Below the pieces are notes generated by a model. It saw only the letters and a list, made by a program, of their open reading frames with translations, had not been told where the DNA came from and did not search any database. DNA of 64,000 nt from Mactromeris polynyma (taxonomy: Eukaryota; Mollusca; Bivalvia; Venerida; Mactridae): NCBI GenBank assembly GCA_032209605.1, contig JASFXZ010000005.1:26214905-26278904 (forward strand), read 5' to 3'. Position numbers and translations under genes: made by a program. How positions within the stretch are numbered: position 1 is the stretch's first letter; every line of letters starts with the position of its first letter. Positions 47,637 to 59,700 of this stretch are shown piece by piece.

Positions 47637-48177
47637 ATATTACTCACATTTATTCGCACTGTACTTGTTCTTCTTCCGGTATCTGGAATCAAACGCATAT
47701 TTGTACTATTCCGGGTTTTTAACTTACATTTTTACAAGCAGACGAAATCTGATTGAGAACCATACACATTTAACATTGTTGTTGCAGTCAACGGCCTGAA
47801 CGGGTAAACAAACTATGGCTGTCTTGTTTAAATCATCTTCAAATCAATAAAACAGAAATAATTAAAGGTTTTAATAATTAAAAAAACATTTTTACAAAGT
47901 CTCGCCAAAATATTCAACATGAAGCCACAAATGTTTCATTACAATTCCTGAACTATCATCCTAATGATTTGGGCGTTTGCCTGTGATGCGCCAAATGTTT
48001 TACTTAGTTTAGCCACCCAGCGACTAGTTCCATTTTATGAAAAAAAAAAAAATGGCTATTATAAACTTTGTTTTATTATCCATTTAGTGTTCTCCGAATA
48101 CAGGTGTATCTACACTCTCTGTTTATACATGTGGCTATTGAAACCTAAATAAATGGAATTTAATAAAACCTTCATTC

Positions 48178-48250
48178 TTTCAGGTTTTAAAATCTTGAAA
48201 TTAAACCATCAGACTCTGATGGTTCAATTTCAAGTTTTTAAAACCTGAAA
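48178..48250. repeat. Long near-perfect hairpin (about 34-bp stem)
   Basis: TTTCAGGTTTTAAAATCTTG followed by AAATTAAACCATCAG pairs with CTGATGGTTCAATTTCAAG followed by TTTTTAAAACCTGAAA. There are only two mismatches over about 34 pairs and a loop of about three bases. It could be a tiny MITE, a small-RNA hairpin or a replication-generated palindrome. No gene overlaps it. Confidence 0.85.
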
Positions 48251-49282
48251 AAAATAGCCGTCCAGCTTATATATTACCATTATATAAATTATTGACTGAA
48301 TCGACTGCCTGTGACCTGTGCCTGTGGTTCGATGCAGAAGAGTCTATATAAATCCTTCAAGAGTCTACCCCGCGGTGGATCAGAAGCCAGAATAAATTAC
48401 GTAATAAATTACGTAAAACGAATATTTTAGTTATACTTACATAGTTGTAACAGATACCACTCATCAGTAAAAATGAACTTTTCCAAACTTTCAGATTTCC
48501 ACTTATAATAATTATTTCTTTTACAAATTGTGTTTATTTTTAAAAGGGAGGCAACTCAAGGAAAACTTCGTTACTAAATCCCAAACCGCACGGTCTGATA
48601 AATAAAAATGCAGTATGAAACGTAAATCATGTAATAACATACATATTTAAAACCGATGTTTATTTTTTTTTTCTGAAGTTATTTTCCGCAATAGTCTATT
48701 CTGTATTGTTAGGCAGTTGTAGAGAGTTTGTGTCATGAGAATTTCTTCTCGTTCGTCAATGTCATGAGAACAATATTGTCGCTTTCTACATGTTTTCTCT
48801 ACACATTTTGAGAGCTTATAGATTACGATATAAGACTTCATAAAAAAGTTTTTCCAGCAAAACAACCAACTAACAAATGGATTAGATTCAGATTTTTATT
48901 TTCATACAAAAAGCAAAAAATCACGCTCAATATAAGAATAGTCAAGAATAAAGTCTCAGGCAGTCCTAGCTTGGATTATAATGATAATGACAAGTCCCTG
49001 CTATATTGCATAATTATACATTGTAAGTCATTCTTGTACAAAAAAATACATTCACTTAATGCGCACGTAAAATAATAGTCCTATATTTGGCAATATCGTT
49101 AAAATACATGTATGTATATATGTATCACTTTGTAGCCACTGCATTGCGTAGCAGATGATAAAACTATTAATCAAACACTATGAAATACTTTTCGCACCTC
49201 AACCAAAATATCATTTACATCTCGCAAACGAAAATACATGCATTACATCAACCCACGTTCATTGTAATGTCTGTGATGTTCC

Positions 49283-51991
49283 TCATTTTAAGCAATACAC
49301 ATCGGCTCTATCTGATCGACGTTCAGTAATTACAAGAAAAGAACCGTCATCACGATTCGAAACGTGGATGTGTTGTGGACGGGTCAGTCCAAGGTCACGT
49401 GAAAGTATCGTCATCACTGATGCCCCACCTTCAGACAGCATCAAAACATTTGCAGACCGTATCGCCGTTACGTACACATTGTCTTCGCAGTCGACAGCAG
49501 TACTGTATGGCCGGTCGAGTTCCTTGTGCGTGAAAACATACAGAACATCTCCACGAGTTGACATCCGCACAAGTGATCCCTTGGTACCAGTCTGGCCTTC
49601 ACAGCAAATGTACAAAACATGATCCGTATGCGCGCACGTGACAGAAACCGGACGTAGGATATTCGGATTTTCTCGGGAAGCAAAGTTCACGGTTTGTAAT
49701 TCGCGCCCATTTTCGTCTAGGAAAACTATCTGGTTTCCGTCATCTTTGGTCGTTACGACGATAGTTCCATCAACTACGGCAATTCCCCAACATTCTCGTC
49801 GCGTAGCAACACATCTCTGAGTACTCATTGTTGTTGCCGTCACTCTTATGATATGTATCGTCTTTTCCAATGGCACGGTAACAACAATTTCATTGCTGGA
49901 CAGACTGGCAACATTCCACGGTTCCTTCGCCATATCTAAATGGCAGACGTACGCAAACTCGGAGTTGAACTGTTTGATTCGACTGTTGTTACAGTCAACA
50001 AGGATCAATCGTTTCTCGGGCAGTTCGACAGACCCTGTGATGGTACATTCTCGAGGGTCGCTTTCAACTTTAATCAAAATGCTCTTCAGTTTGGTGCACT
50101 TTTTGGGAGTTGTGGCACTATTGGTGATTGGTTCGAAGGTCAAGGACTTTCCATTTGTTCTGGACTGCGCAGCATTCTCTGTGCATACGGACGAATTTTC
50201 GTACAATGGAGACGAGGCATTTTCATTCTGCTGGGATGATTTGTTTTGAAAGTTACGGACTAGCTGAGTTACAGCAGTCGATGTAGAACCGGGAGATTTA
50301 TCGGAACTGGTTGCGCTAGAAGCCGAAGATGACCGATGACGAAACAGAAATTTCGTTGAATTTGAACCGTCTGTGCTTTCCGAACTGTCAGGCGACGACT
50401 TACAACCGGAAATTTCCCCTACTCCAGACATTACGTTCACGTATTGCCATGCTCGATGTTTTGGCTTTTCAGTGGTCGGTGGTTTGGTCGCTGCTACGAG
50501 TATGTTGCGTGACGGATTTTCTTCTAAACCGGAAGATCCGTTGACATGATGTCCATTTTCAGTTCCGATGGGAAGATCGCGAGTTACCTCGGCAAACACT
50601 GTGTCACTATCATCAGTCCTTGCTTTGATGTCATCGTCCTTTACTGGCACGTTGAGCGTTTCATGTCTTTCATCTGAAGTGTATGACGCATTTCCTACGG
50701 GACTTGAGCACGATCTGGGTAAGAATGGACGTATACCGCGAACATCCGGCCTCTCTGGTCGGGGCCTCACTACTGGCGTAGGAGCAGTTGATTCAATAGG
50801 CACTGTTTTAGGACGTTTGGGTTCCTTATGCACACGGTGCTGCCTTGGCTCTGTGTTTAGTGTCAGCTGACTTGAAGGCCCATCTGGTCTTGTTATAATA
50901 ATTGCGCGTGGCGAAACACGGCGATTAGGAGAGCGAGATTGAACGTCATCCGCGGACACATCACGTGGTGAGGGCACGAACGATTCATTCAGAGTATTTC
51001 CCCTTGACAGGAGCTCGGGTGGTTCTTGCAAGGAAGGCTCGAAATGCGCGGCGTTAACTGTTCCAAGTTTATTGAATGAATTTAAGAATGTCAGCAAATC
51101 GTTTTCGATAATGAATTCCAGTTTTGTTAACTTAATGTTGCTATGACAACCATGGATAAATGATGATTGACTCTTCGTCTCATTTTCAATGGTTATGATG
51201 GCTTCTAACGAATCTGATGAAACCGGAAGTTCCTTCAGCGTTTTCACAGATGCTTCGACCTCAGCTTTGATTCTTTCGTATTTTTCATGTTGCGCTTTCA
51301 ATACGACCACTTCACCATCATGTTGTACACCCACTTGGTCTTTGACGTCTGTTTCAAATGAATTCAGAAGAGCTTCAACCTTTCCGCGGAAATCTTTTAC
51401 ATCAGACAAAATCGCCATCTTTTCAGCAGAAAGTTGATCGATGTTGGATTTAAGATGATTAATGGCTTCATTTAAATATCCAAGCAGATTTTCTACGTCA
51501 GATTTCACTGTATTGAACCTGGACGTGAACTCCACGTGTTCTTCAATATCGAGCACATCGCACTGTCGATGAGAATTTTTAAAGCATTTACTGCATAGCT
51601 TGGTATCGTGCTCCACACAGAAAAATTCTATGACTTTCCCGGTATGATCGACGCATCTGTCAACTGACGTGGTTGTCTCTCGTTTCTCGAGCATTTCCGG
51701 AAAACTTGAATCCAGAAGGGAGACCAGTAAATGGTTCAGTGGAAACAAACTGGACCACGTGTCGATTCTGGTGAATGCACGCGGCGCTGGAGTTATGGCG
51801 CGGCACACTGGGCATGGGAAATCAGACACAAGAACTCTCTCACGTGACTTGTTAACAATGTAAGAATGAAGACAGGTTTCACAAAGAGTGTGTTGGCATG
51901 GTAACATTCGAGGCGTTTTGTATATATCCATACATATCGGGCAGCATAGAATGTTATCCTGCGGCGACTGTACGGATTTCGTTGACGCCAT
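49283..51991 (-). CDS. TRIM-like RING/B-box E3 ubiquitin ligase, single exon
   Basis: 902 residues without introns. Residues 17-63 form a C3HC4 RING (C17, C20, C32, H34, C37, C40, C60, C63), expected to recruit an E2 enzyme. Residues 113-144 form a B-box type 2 (C113, H116, C125, H128/D129, C133, C136, H141, C144). Residues about 155-290 look like a coiled coil. Residues about 330-630 are Ser/Pro/Thr-rich and probably disordered. Residues about 640-900 alternate beta strands and turns (RLILVDCNNSRIKQF, GIAVVDGTIVVTT, NVYVTAIRSANVLML) like an NHL-type propeller, but I cannot mark six clear NHL repeats. The coding region is much richer in GC than its surroundings. Intronless TRIMs of this plan are expanded in bivalves and often linked to immunity; substrate unknown. 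The ATG at 51991 precedes the RING by 16 residues. An acceptor in the 5' leader (CAG before 52037, minus strand) implies a 5' UTR intron. Confidence 0.88.
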   Translation of the reverse strand: MASTKSVQSPQDNILCCPICMDIYKTPRMLPCQHTLCETCLHSYIVNKSRERVLVSDFPCPVCRAITPAPRAFTRIDTWSSLFPLNHLLVSLLDSSFPEMLEKRETTTSVDRCVDHTGKVIEFFCVEHDTKLCSKCFKNSHRQCDVLDIEEHVEFTSRFNTVKSDVENLLGYLNEAINHLKSNIDQLSAEKMAILSDVKDFRGKVEALLNSFETDVKDQVGVQHDGEVVVLKAQHEKYERIKAEVEASVKTLKELPVSSDSLEAIITIENETKSQSSFIHGCHSNIKLTKLEFIIENDLLTFLNSFNKLGTVNAAHFEPSLQEPPELLSRGNTLNESFVPSPRDVSADDVQSRSPNRRVSPRAIIITRPDGPSSQLTLNTEPRQHRVHKEPKRPKTVPIESTAPTPVVRPRPERPDVRGIRPFLPRSCSSPVGNASYTSDERHETLNVPVKDDDIKARTDDSDTVFAEVTRDLPIGTENGHHVNGSSGLEENPSRNILVAATKPPTTEKPKHRAWQYVNVMSGVGEISGCKSSPDSSESTDGSNSTKFLFRHRSSSASSATSSDKSPGSTSTAVTQLVRNFQNKSSQQNENASSPLYENSSVCTENAAQSRTNGKSLTFEPITNSATTPKKCTKLKSILIKVESDPRECTITGSVELPEKRLILVDCNNSRIKQFNSEFAYVCHLDMAKEPWNVASLSSNEIVVTVPLEKTIHIIRVTATTMSTQRCVATRRECWGIAVVDGTIVVTTKDDGNQIVFLDENGRELQTVNFASRENPNILRPVSVTCAHTDHVLYICCEGQTGTKGSLVRMSTRGDVLYVFTHKELDRPYSTAVDCEDNVYVTAIRSANVLMLSEGGASVMTILSRDLGLTRPQHIHVSNRDDGSFLVITERRSDRADVYCLK

Positions 51992-52036
51992 TGGATGCTT
52001 CGTTAAGTGGTCGCCAACTCCGCTTGCGTTTTATTA

Positions 52037-54517
52037 CCTGAAAATAAATATAACAAAGCTATTAACGTATTAGAATGTAAACCAATGGGAATTATAATAC
52101 ATGTATACTCATATTGCAGCAGTATCACAATGTCTACAACGGTTTAATTAAAGTTAATTTTCACTCCAGAATTATATAGAAAAAATACATCAAAATTCAA
52201 ACTAAAACCACCATAAGCTGTTTTCCCTATAAACGCTTATTCCATGCACAAGCAGCGAATGTTCTTGTGCTGGTGTTTGCCCAAAGGCGTTAGTACCAAC
52301 GCTATAGTTCACTGTCAATACCTTACGCTTACTGCCCAAGCGTGCCAGTTAATTTTCTAATGCGCTGCAGGACGTTTTCATCTAAAGCAAGCAGAGTTGC
52401 ATGTAATTGTTTTTGAAAATATCGGTTCGATAAATAAATGGTCCACTGCTAGCAGTGATTAATAAATATGATGTATATATAGGCTATAAAACCCCCTATT
52501 CCGTTGTAAACGAAACCACCTTAAATGAGTCATAAATATCATAACTTTTTATAATAATGCAGTGTCTCTGGCAATACTTCTACAACACTGTCATACAACC
52601 TTTCCACACAACAGCTGGTAATTCAATACTCCTGAGTGCACATGTACGGAAATTACCGAGATAAAACGGACATTAACGAATGGAAGAACAAAGGAACAGC
52701 AAAATTCTCTTTTAGCAATTTGCAATAAAAACGTTATTGGCCTAATGATGTTGTTATTGATTTTGTCGTGCGGCCCGATAATGGTTGCGCAACGTAGAAA
52801 TGGTGGGCATTTTTTCAGGGCTTTTGAACAATAAATGTTGCACACTTAGACTGCAAAGTTTACCTAGGTTTCTTACAACTGAAGCCACAAATCTCATTGT
52901 TGTAAATATGCAAGTACAATAGACACATTAGAAATGAAATATCGAGGGTTTGGTGAAAAACTATTATAACTGCATATCTTCGTTCCCAAAAACTCTCAAA
53001 TTATCGTTAGCATCATGACAAACCAGAATTCAGTTTAAGATTGATAAATAGCAAAGAAAATGTCTTTTCGGTTACAATGAATCTTATAGACATTTGATAT
53101 TTATAACAAAAATGACTTATAATTCGGCGGTCCATTATAGATGGCTATTGTTTTACCGGAAACGGAGAAGCAGACGTGAATGATTTGTCTGCGAGACGCT
53201 TGATTTGGAACCTCAAGCTTGTTGCTACCTTTATACCATTCTCAGAAAGCAATCGGCTAAAATGATCCACTTAACAAGTTTCGAACCTTGTCAGTGGTCC
53301 GACAGAGTGCCCAGACAGAGTGCCCAGACAGAGTGCCCAGACAGAGTGCCCAGACAGAGTGTCCAGACAGAGTGCCCAGACAGAGTGCCCAGACAGAGTG
53401 CCCAGACAGAGTGCCCAGACAGAGTGCCCAGACAGAGTGCCCAGACAGAGTGCCCAGACAGAGTGCCCAGACAGAGTGCCCAGACAGAGTGCCCAGACAG
53501 AGTGCCCAGACAGAGTGCCCAGACAGACGGAATTAGATTCTTAGAATGTGGGAACGTACCAAAAACACATCATACACGGAAATTATATACTTGGGACAGA
53601 GAAATAGGACAGACGAAACCTTGTTTATACACAACTTTCCGCGCGTTCGTTAAAGTACCAATTCTACGTGCTGCATTATTATAACGATCTCAATGTAACT
53701 AGCCAATACAGATTTATATGTAGTGTCAACCGACATAAAGATGTTTTTATCAATTATAGAAACCAAAGAACTTTCAAACTTTGAGAGATTATATATATCA
53801 ACATAAAGTACCTATACTATGCCAGTCAGACGTTAACCGTTCAATGTAAATAGGAAAACTTTATAGACAAATCCAATGGTATAGTAAGATCAAGTAACAC
53901 AGAATCGATCACTAATTTAGGCCATCATGGATACATTGTTTGTTTGAGGTTCCCGGGCATGCAACATTAGGGGACGAGTTTACTTTGTTCAGATTTGTTT
54001 ATTTGTTAAACATGTACAGAACGGAGAAAATGACAATAAAAAAGTCAAACAAATTGAACGTTGCGTCAAATTTCGATGGGTCGTCTGGAGGACCACAAAC
54101 AAACAGTACATTCTGGATTGCCTCACGTTAAGCAAACATAGGTATTTCGATCGTGAATTTATACCATACAAGTACAATATCAATTGTTATTGGATAGCAA
54201 ATAGAACAAAGCAACTACTGTACACTCCTGTGTTTGAACTACTGTAAAACTAGTGACTGTTGAATAGCAATTATAAGAGAGTTTGCGTGTGTCAGATAAA
54301 GAACGGACAATCGAAATTTGAAGGAAAAAACAGGTTAAATACACACCTGGTTTTTGAAACCAAGTTTCCGAACTATTGTTCCTCCAGTTCGCACAAAAAC
54401 AACTTCAAAAAGAAGCAACGCCATTTGTTAATCGGAGCGAGTTCGGAGCTAAAAGTGATCGACTTAGATAGTTTGAATGTTGAACGTTAAATTTGAAATA
54501 AACCGAAAGAACTCACC
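52037..54517 (-). other. Possible 5' UTR intron of the TRIM-like gene
   Basis: On the minus strand a good acceptor (TTATTTTCAG) ends at 52038, 46 bases before the ATG. A consensus donor (CTTAG|GTGAGT) occurs at 54517/54516. Together they would define a leader intron of about 2.5 kb containing the 13-bp minisatellite. Several other donors could serve instead. Confidence 0.3.
53301..53526 (+). repeat. 13-bp minisatellite, about 17 copies
   Basis: GACAGAGTGCCCA repeated almost perfectly; one unit has TGTCC in place of TGCCC. The homogeneity implies recent expansion. The 13-bp length cycles through all frames, so three overlapping repetitive ORFs (PRQSAQTECPDRV...) are open at once; none is a gene. 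Confidence 0.97.
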
Positions 54518-56769
54518 TAAGCAAATCACAATTCCAGGCAGTTACGGAGTATAGTCACATGTTGTGGCAATAACGGTCGTCTGTTTTACATGTGGTTCCC
54601 TATATATTGATCACGTGGTATGACAGCGACATCAGACGACTCACGTTCGCAGCTAGCCCCAGCTTTGTCTCCAAGCCTGATTTGTAAAATGGAAGAAGAA
54701 AAAATCCAATATTTGAATGAAATCGTATTGGGCGACCACACTTCCATGATATTGCGCAAGCGATGATGACGATGACTCATGCGCTATTTTATACAAGATG
54801 CATGCATTTTGTCCGCGTATTCATGAACGCAAGCATGTAAACAAATACGCGTAAGCACTAAAAATAAACGCCGTATGACAGTTCGCGATCAATAGCCTTA
54901 GAGACAGTATTGAGACCACGTGGAAATATTTCCAGACAGACAGATCTATACCTAATCATTCTTAATGAATCATGACTGCTTTTCAAATAATTGCCAATAT
55001 AACGGCGGGCCTGGCACAGCGCCAGAAAATGATGTCAACAGTTCGAGGCTTTTTTATAAAAAACTGTTTTTATAGGCTTAATGACTTCTTGGAAAGATCA
55101 AAAGCATTTTAACTGAATGTAGTAATTGTCGTCTGCTCTCATTAAAATTTTATAATTCATTTATGGGCAGCAGACGGAAGGTTCGCGTGACGAAAGCAAT
55201 AATTCGTCATTATTATGAATCTTTGTAATCATTTTACCCGGTCGTCTATTGGTTTTACTATTGTTCAAATGATTGCATGCTTGAATGAAATACGTTTAAA
55301 AACCCATATTGTTGTAATGAATTATGAAATATGAAGGTATTGGTAAACTTGGACGCGAGAAATTGCAAAGCAATGTATCTGGTTATTGATAATCATTCGA
55401 TAAACATGACCATGGACATAGATGCATATTATACACTATGTATAGTCAGATTCGAAATAATCCTTTTGCACAATTCGAGCGACATTTTTTATCGGAAAGA
55501 GAAGTACGGATAACATGTATTTTATACTTTTCAAAAAAATCTTTCGAAATGGTGTTTTTAATATGAACGGTAATAGACAAAAATTAAAAATACTTACTTG
55601 TATAAAGCTGATTTCGTTGCCTAACAACGCAGAAATATCCGCATATGACCAAACGTATGTTTGGTGTATAACAAAATATATCTATGTTTCGCACAAGGCC
55701 ACCAATCACTATTATCTATCTACCTTAAGTAAAATATTAAAATATTGAAATCTACCAAACAAAACCATTGATACGTTACCCAATATCAGATATAGCGGCG
55801 TTAAATAAGCTTACAATTTAAAGACAAATGATTATTTACATGGACCTAACAAGCGATAAGCCAGAAAATCAGTATAGTAAACAAAAACAATACCTGTAAA
55901 ATATCTAATTGTTTGGTATACAAACATAATGATTTTACACCAACAAACGTGTAAATTAAATATTCAGCAAATATATATATCAGTGTTTTTCTATAGTTTT
56001 AGATTTATCGGTTTATTGGTTACTAATAATTCGATATACTTTACAATTTTTACAGCACTAATACCCGTATGCAAAGAACATGATATTCATTTGACCCAAG
56101 TTTAAATCTGTCTGACGAATTTATACTTGATTCTCGTATTTCAGATTGTGCGAGACGTGAATATCTTTTAATAATGCACTTATCAGAGTATTGTCCCACC
56201 CGAGGGCGACGAAGAAGACATTTGGATATAAACTGGAAAATTCGTTGTCTAAATCCTACAATTGCAGAGTTTTATAACAAATCGCCCGATTTGACGGTGA
56301 TCTAGGTACCAAAAATGACCGGGACGAAAATTCCGGCGTATTCTATTTCCCGACTGGCGGATACCTTATACACACCCTCTCAGCGTTGAAAGTTGCATAA
56401 CTTATCTGCACGATACTAGACGACACGTTGTTAAAACGCAGTTCACCATTTCATCAACCGTTGTTATCAATGTTTTTACTTGATGTAACTATTTTACACA
56501 TTCGGTGAATCATATATTTTTTTCTGCTGTGGTGGCGTGTGTAGCTGTAAATGCTGCGCTATCTATTACAATAGTTGCGTGGTTGTTCGCGTCAAAACTG
56601 CCATTATATCATATTTTGGCTTACTGATTGGCATCAACTGTACACATGTACTATATTTTACAACTTTAAACTAAAGAAAACACCGACCGACATTCTGTTA
56701 TCATATCGGGCCCTGAAATTGATAGCGCTCCGGCCTACATTTGCCAATACAAGCACAAATAGACTTAAC

Positions 56770-59700
56770 ATGGATAAGTTAATTGTTCTTCTCTTAATTT
56801 GCGGAGGTAATCTTAATTTTTATACAATTATATAACTTTCAACATTTAACTATCTAATTATCGTTTTTTTTAACATTAAAGCATTGGGTTTTCTCCGTAT
56901 AGAAATAATGTTTTGTTGTGTTTCATGTTCGGAAAAAGGTAAAAATGAAATACAATCTGTAGACAATTAGTAGGTCAAATGGCGTACATGCTTTGCAAAT
57001 GCACAAGGCATTATAATGAGTAAAATTTGCTTTTCTCAATAAGCAAGCGATACGTCAGTAATTTCTGGAAATGCTTTGTGAACTAGTGAAACAAGTTAAT
57101 GACAAAAATACAGTTTCGTTCTAGAGATTTTAGTGCTGAGTGTAAGTATCGGTTATAATTCAGGACCATGTTTCCTACATCATCAGTTCGATGTTCCAAC
57201 CTCTAATTGCCAAGAAGTCTGTAGTTGTCAAACCGTTTGTAAAGTTGAAATGGAGATGAAAATACGAATATGTTTGATTTTCTTTTCAGTAAGTTCCGAC
57301 TGCCCTACTGGATTTGATTCGAGCAATGGAAACTCATGCTACAGAGTTATGAACCACTTGTCAGAAAACTGGATTGATAGCCGGGTAATCATCTGACTCA
57401 CGTTGGCGTAATCCCAGCATGATTTTATAAGATTGACAATATTCTTTACTGAGTAACAAAACAATGACTGACAAACTTATAGGCATGCAAATGATATCAG
57501 TTGATTACCGACTGTTGGCCTATATCAAAAAGTTGTACTCACGCTAAGTCTAGTATGCCTTAACAAATACTTAATGCCATTAAAAAACGCAGTTATTTTA
57601 ATTAGCCTACATTTTGCACGTAGTTTTAAAAGCATTTTATTGTTACCAATGAGTAAATCATAATTCAAAAAGAAATTATACTACGAACCAACTATTCATA
57701 TTTTATTACTGATAAAGTTTAGGAAGTTGTGTTTGTGCACCAAAATACAATTAATTCTTCCAACTACATGTATCACAATTTTTGTTGCGTTTTTAATGGC
57801 GCTAAGTATATCTTATCTTACGTCTTATTGTGCACGTTTTTATTTCATACGGAGGTAAAGTGTTTTATTCCTTGGAGAGACACATGTATTTCGCACGCTT
57901 GTTTTACACGAAGAGAACTTTTTACGTGCCTGTATTCTACGTAAAGATAAATACCTACTTTTACACACTTCCAGGTATTTTTTAAAGAGAAGCATGCCTT
58001 ATTCTCGGGTCTGTTGTATGTAGAGATAAACCCCCATACACATATAGAGTTTTTGAGCGCCTTTTTGACACCCCTGTATTCAGTATAGAGACACTTGCCT
58101 TATTTTACTCGCTTGCAAGACTTTCGTGAAGTGAAGAACGCCTTATATTACTCATCTGCAAGAATTTTGAGGTGTATAGAACGCCTAAATCTACTTGATC
58201 AAAAGTGACTTGAAGAACGCCTTATTTTACTCGTTTGCAATGCAACAATTTTGTGTAGTGAAAAACACCTTAATTTACTCCTTCGCATACATGTGTAGTG
58301 AAGAACGCCTTCTTTTACACAATGGTTGATGAATACCTTACATTTAAGGACTATTGTTTGCTGGGAGGAAGCATGTTACTGAAGGTCGAGACGGCGGAGG
58401 AACAAGCATACATTGAAGACTTATTGAACCAAACTTTTTACAAGAATGAAAACAGTAAGTATTGCACAGCCACGTCCTTAAATGTGAATTGCATTTCTAT
58501 GCATTACCTAGCATTGTGAATAAAATAGCCAGTAACCACCAGTAATATGTGACATTTGAAAACTCTGAAATACCGTAAAGGAAGGATTAAGGATTCAGTT
58601 GTTACAGGGAACGCCACATTCAAAAGACCATGCTTCCAAACTTATTTGTATGGATCACCCTTTGGAGAGAAAGCTGTTATTTATGTCAGCTGATCGCTAT
58701 ACATTGTATTCGTAATGATTTGAGTGTAAAATATGCATTTTGGAATTTAAAATGCCCTACTTCATAATGACTAAATGTCAAGCCTTGTAACTATTGACCT
58801 TGACCCGATGTTATACATTCAGAGATGCGGTGTTGTTTTCAAATCGCGGTTAGATTTCGTAGGTTAGTGACATGGAATCTAGTAATTCAGGGTCGAGAAA
58901 AAAGGTACTGGATTGACCAAGGATGGACAAAACTTGTATGAAATGTGCTGTTTATGACGTCATAACATCCTATTATCCTTGCGTCTGAGAGGCATTTATG
59001 CAAGTATTAAAGTTATAAATGTATTATGGTTCAAGAGGCCGAAAAACAAGTATATGAAAGAAAATATATTTTCCAAGTTACCAAATGTAACTCGATAATG
59101 TAGAGCAAAAGGCGTCAGGGTCTTTTTCGCAAACATTTTAAGACTAAAACTCAGGCTTAGACTTTAAAATGTGAACTATTATTTTTTCTCATATATTATT
59201 ATAACAATACTCATTTAATGTTTTTAATAAAAAATGGCAAAAGTGTACAGTGAGTAACAACAATTATTCAAAATTTCATTCGGTTTGGTTTAAGTCTAAG
59301 CCTGAGTTTCAGTGTTCACATGTTTGTGAATAAGGCCCCTGGTATTTCAAAAAGACAGACTAGTCACTAAACTGTTTGCAGTTGTAAAAGTATTTCTTTC
59401 GTTTTTACTGTCATTTATTGATTGAAATTGGTACATTTATGATAATTTTATTATTAAATGCGGTTAGTCAGATGATTTTTTACGACAATTTTGAACGCTC
59501 ATATATCTTTATTTTCACAGCATCAATAAGGGTAGACCTCTGGATTGACGCCGGTGATTTCATGTCTGAAAATGAATACCGCTGGTTCTACGCAGACGGA
59601 CACTCGGATCTTTTTAATGGCTACACAAATTTCGCCCCTGGTGAACCAAATAATTCAGGTACAGTAAAACCTCAATAATAAGACCACATTGTGACCCTTG

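Larger units (their letters stand above)
46804..49282. other. DUSP19 upstream region and TRIM-like gene 3' UTR
   Basis: No further gene is recognised. DUSP19 promoter signals are expected around 47550-47700, where a perfect TGACGTCA (47629-47636) and a TTCCGG (ETS-like) word near 47676 lie in less AT-rich sequence. The right part, to about 48895, is probably the 3' UTR of the minus-strand TRIM-like gene; AATAAA on the minus strand (48900-48895) is a candidate polyadenylation signal. A SINE head (47195-47275) and a hairpin (48178-48250) are listed separately. Confidence 0.5.
51992..56769. other. Region between divergent TRIM-like and lectin genes
   Basis: No coding exon is recognised in these 4.8 kb. 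It holds the 5' leader and promoter of the minus-strand TRIM-like gene, the 13-bp minisatellite at 53301-53526 and the promoter of the plus-strand lectin gene. Moderately GC-rich patches near 54590-54900 and 56150-56450 may be promoter sequence; no specific motif is decisive. Confidence 0.5.

Noticed and set aside
49155..51863. Plus-strand ORFs of 60-155 codons
   Set aside because: They are antisense shadows of the GC-rich TRIM-like coding region.
53205..53684. 159-codon ORF rich in Pro-Arg-Gln-Ser
   Set aside because: Produced by the 13-bp repeat; three frames are open at once and the flanks have no coding character.
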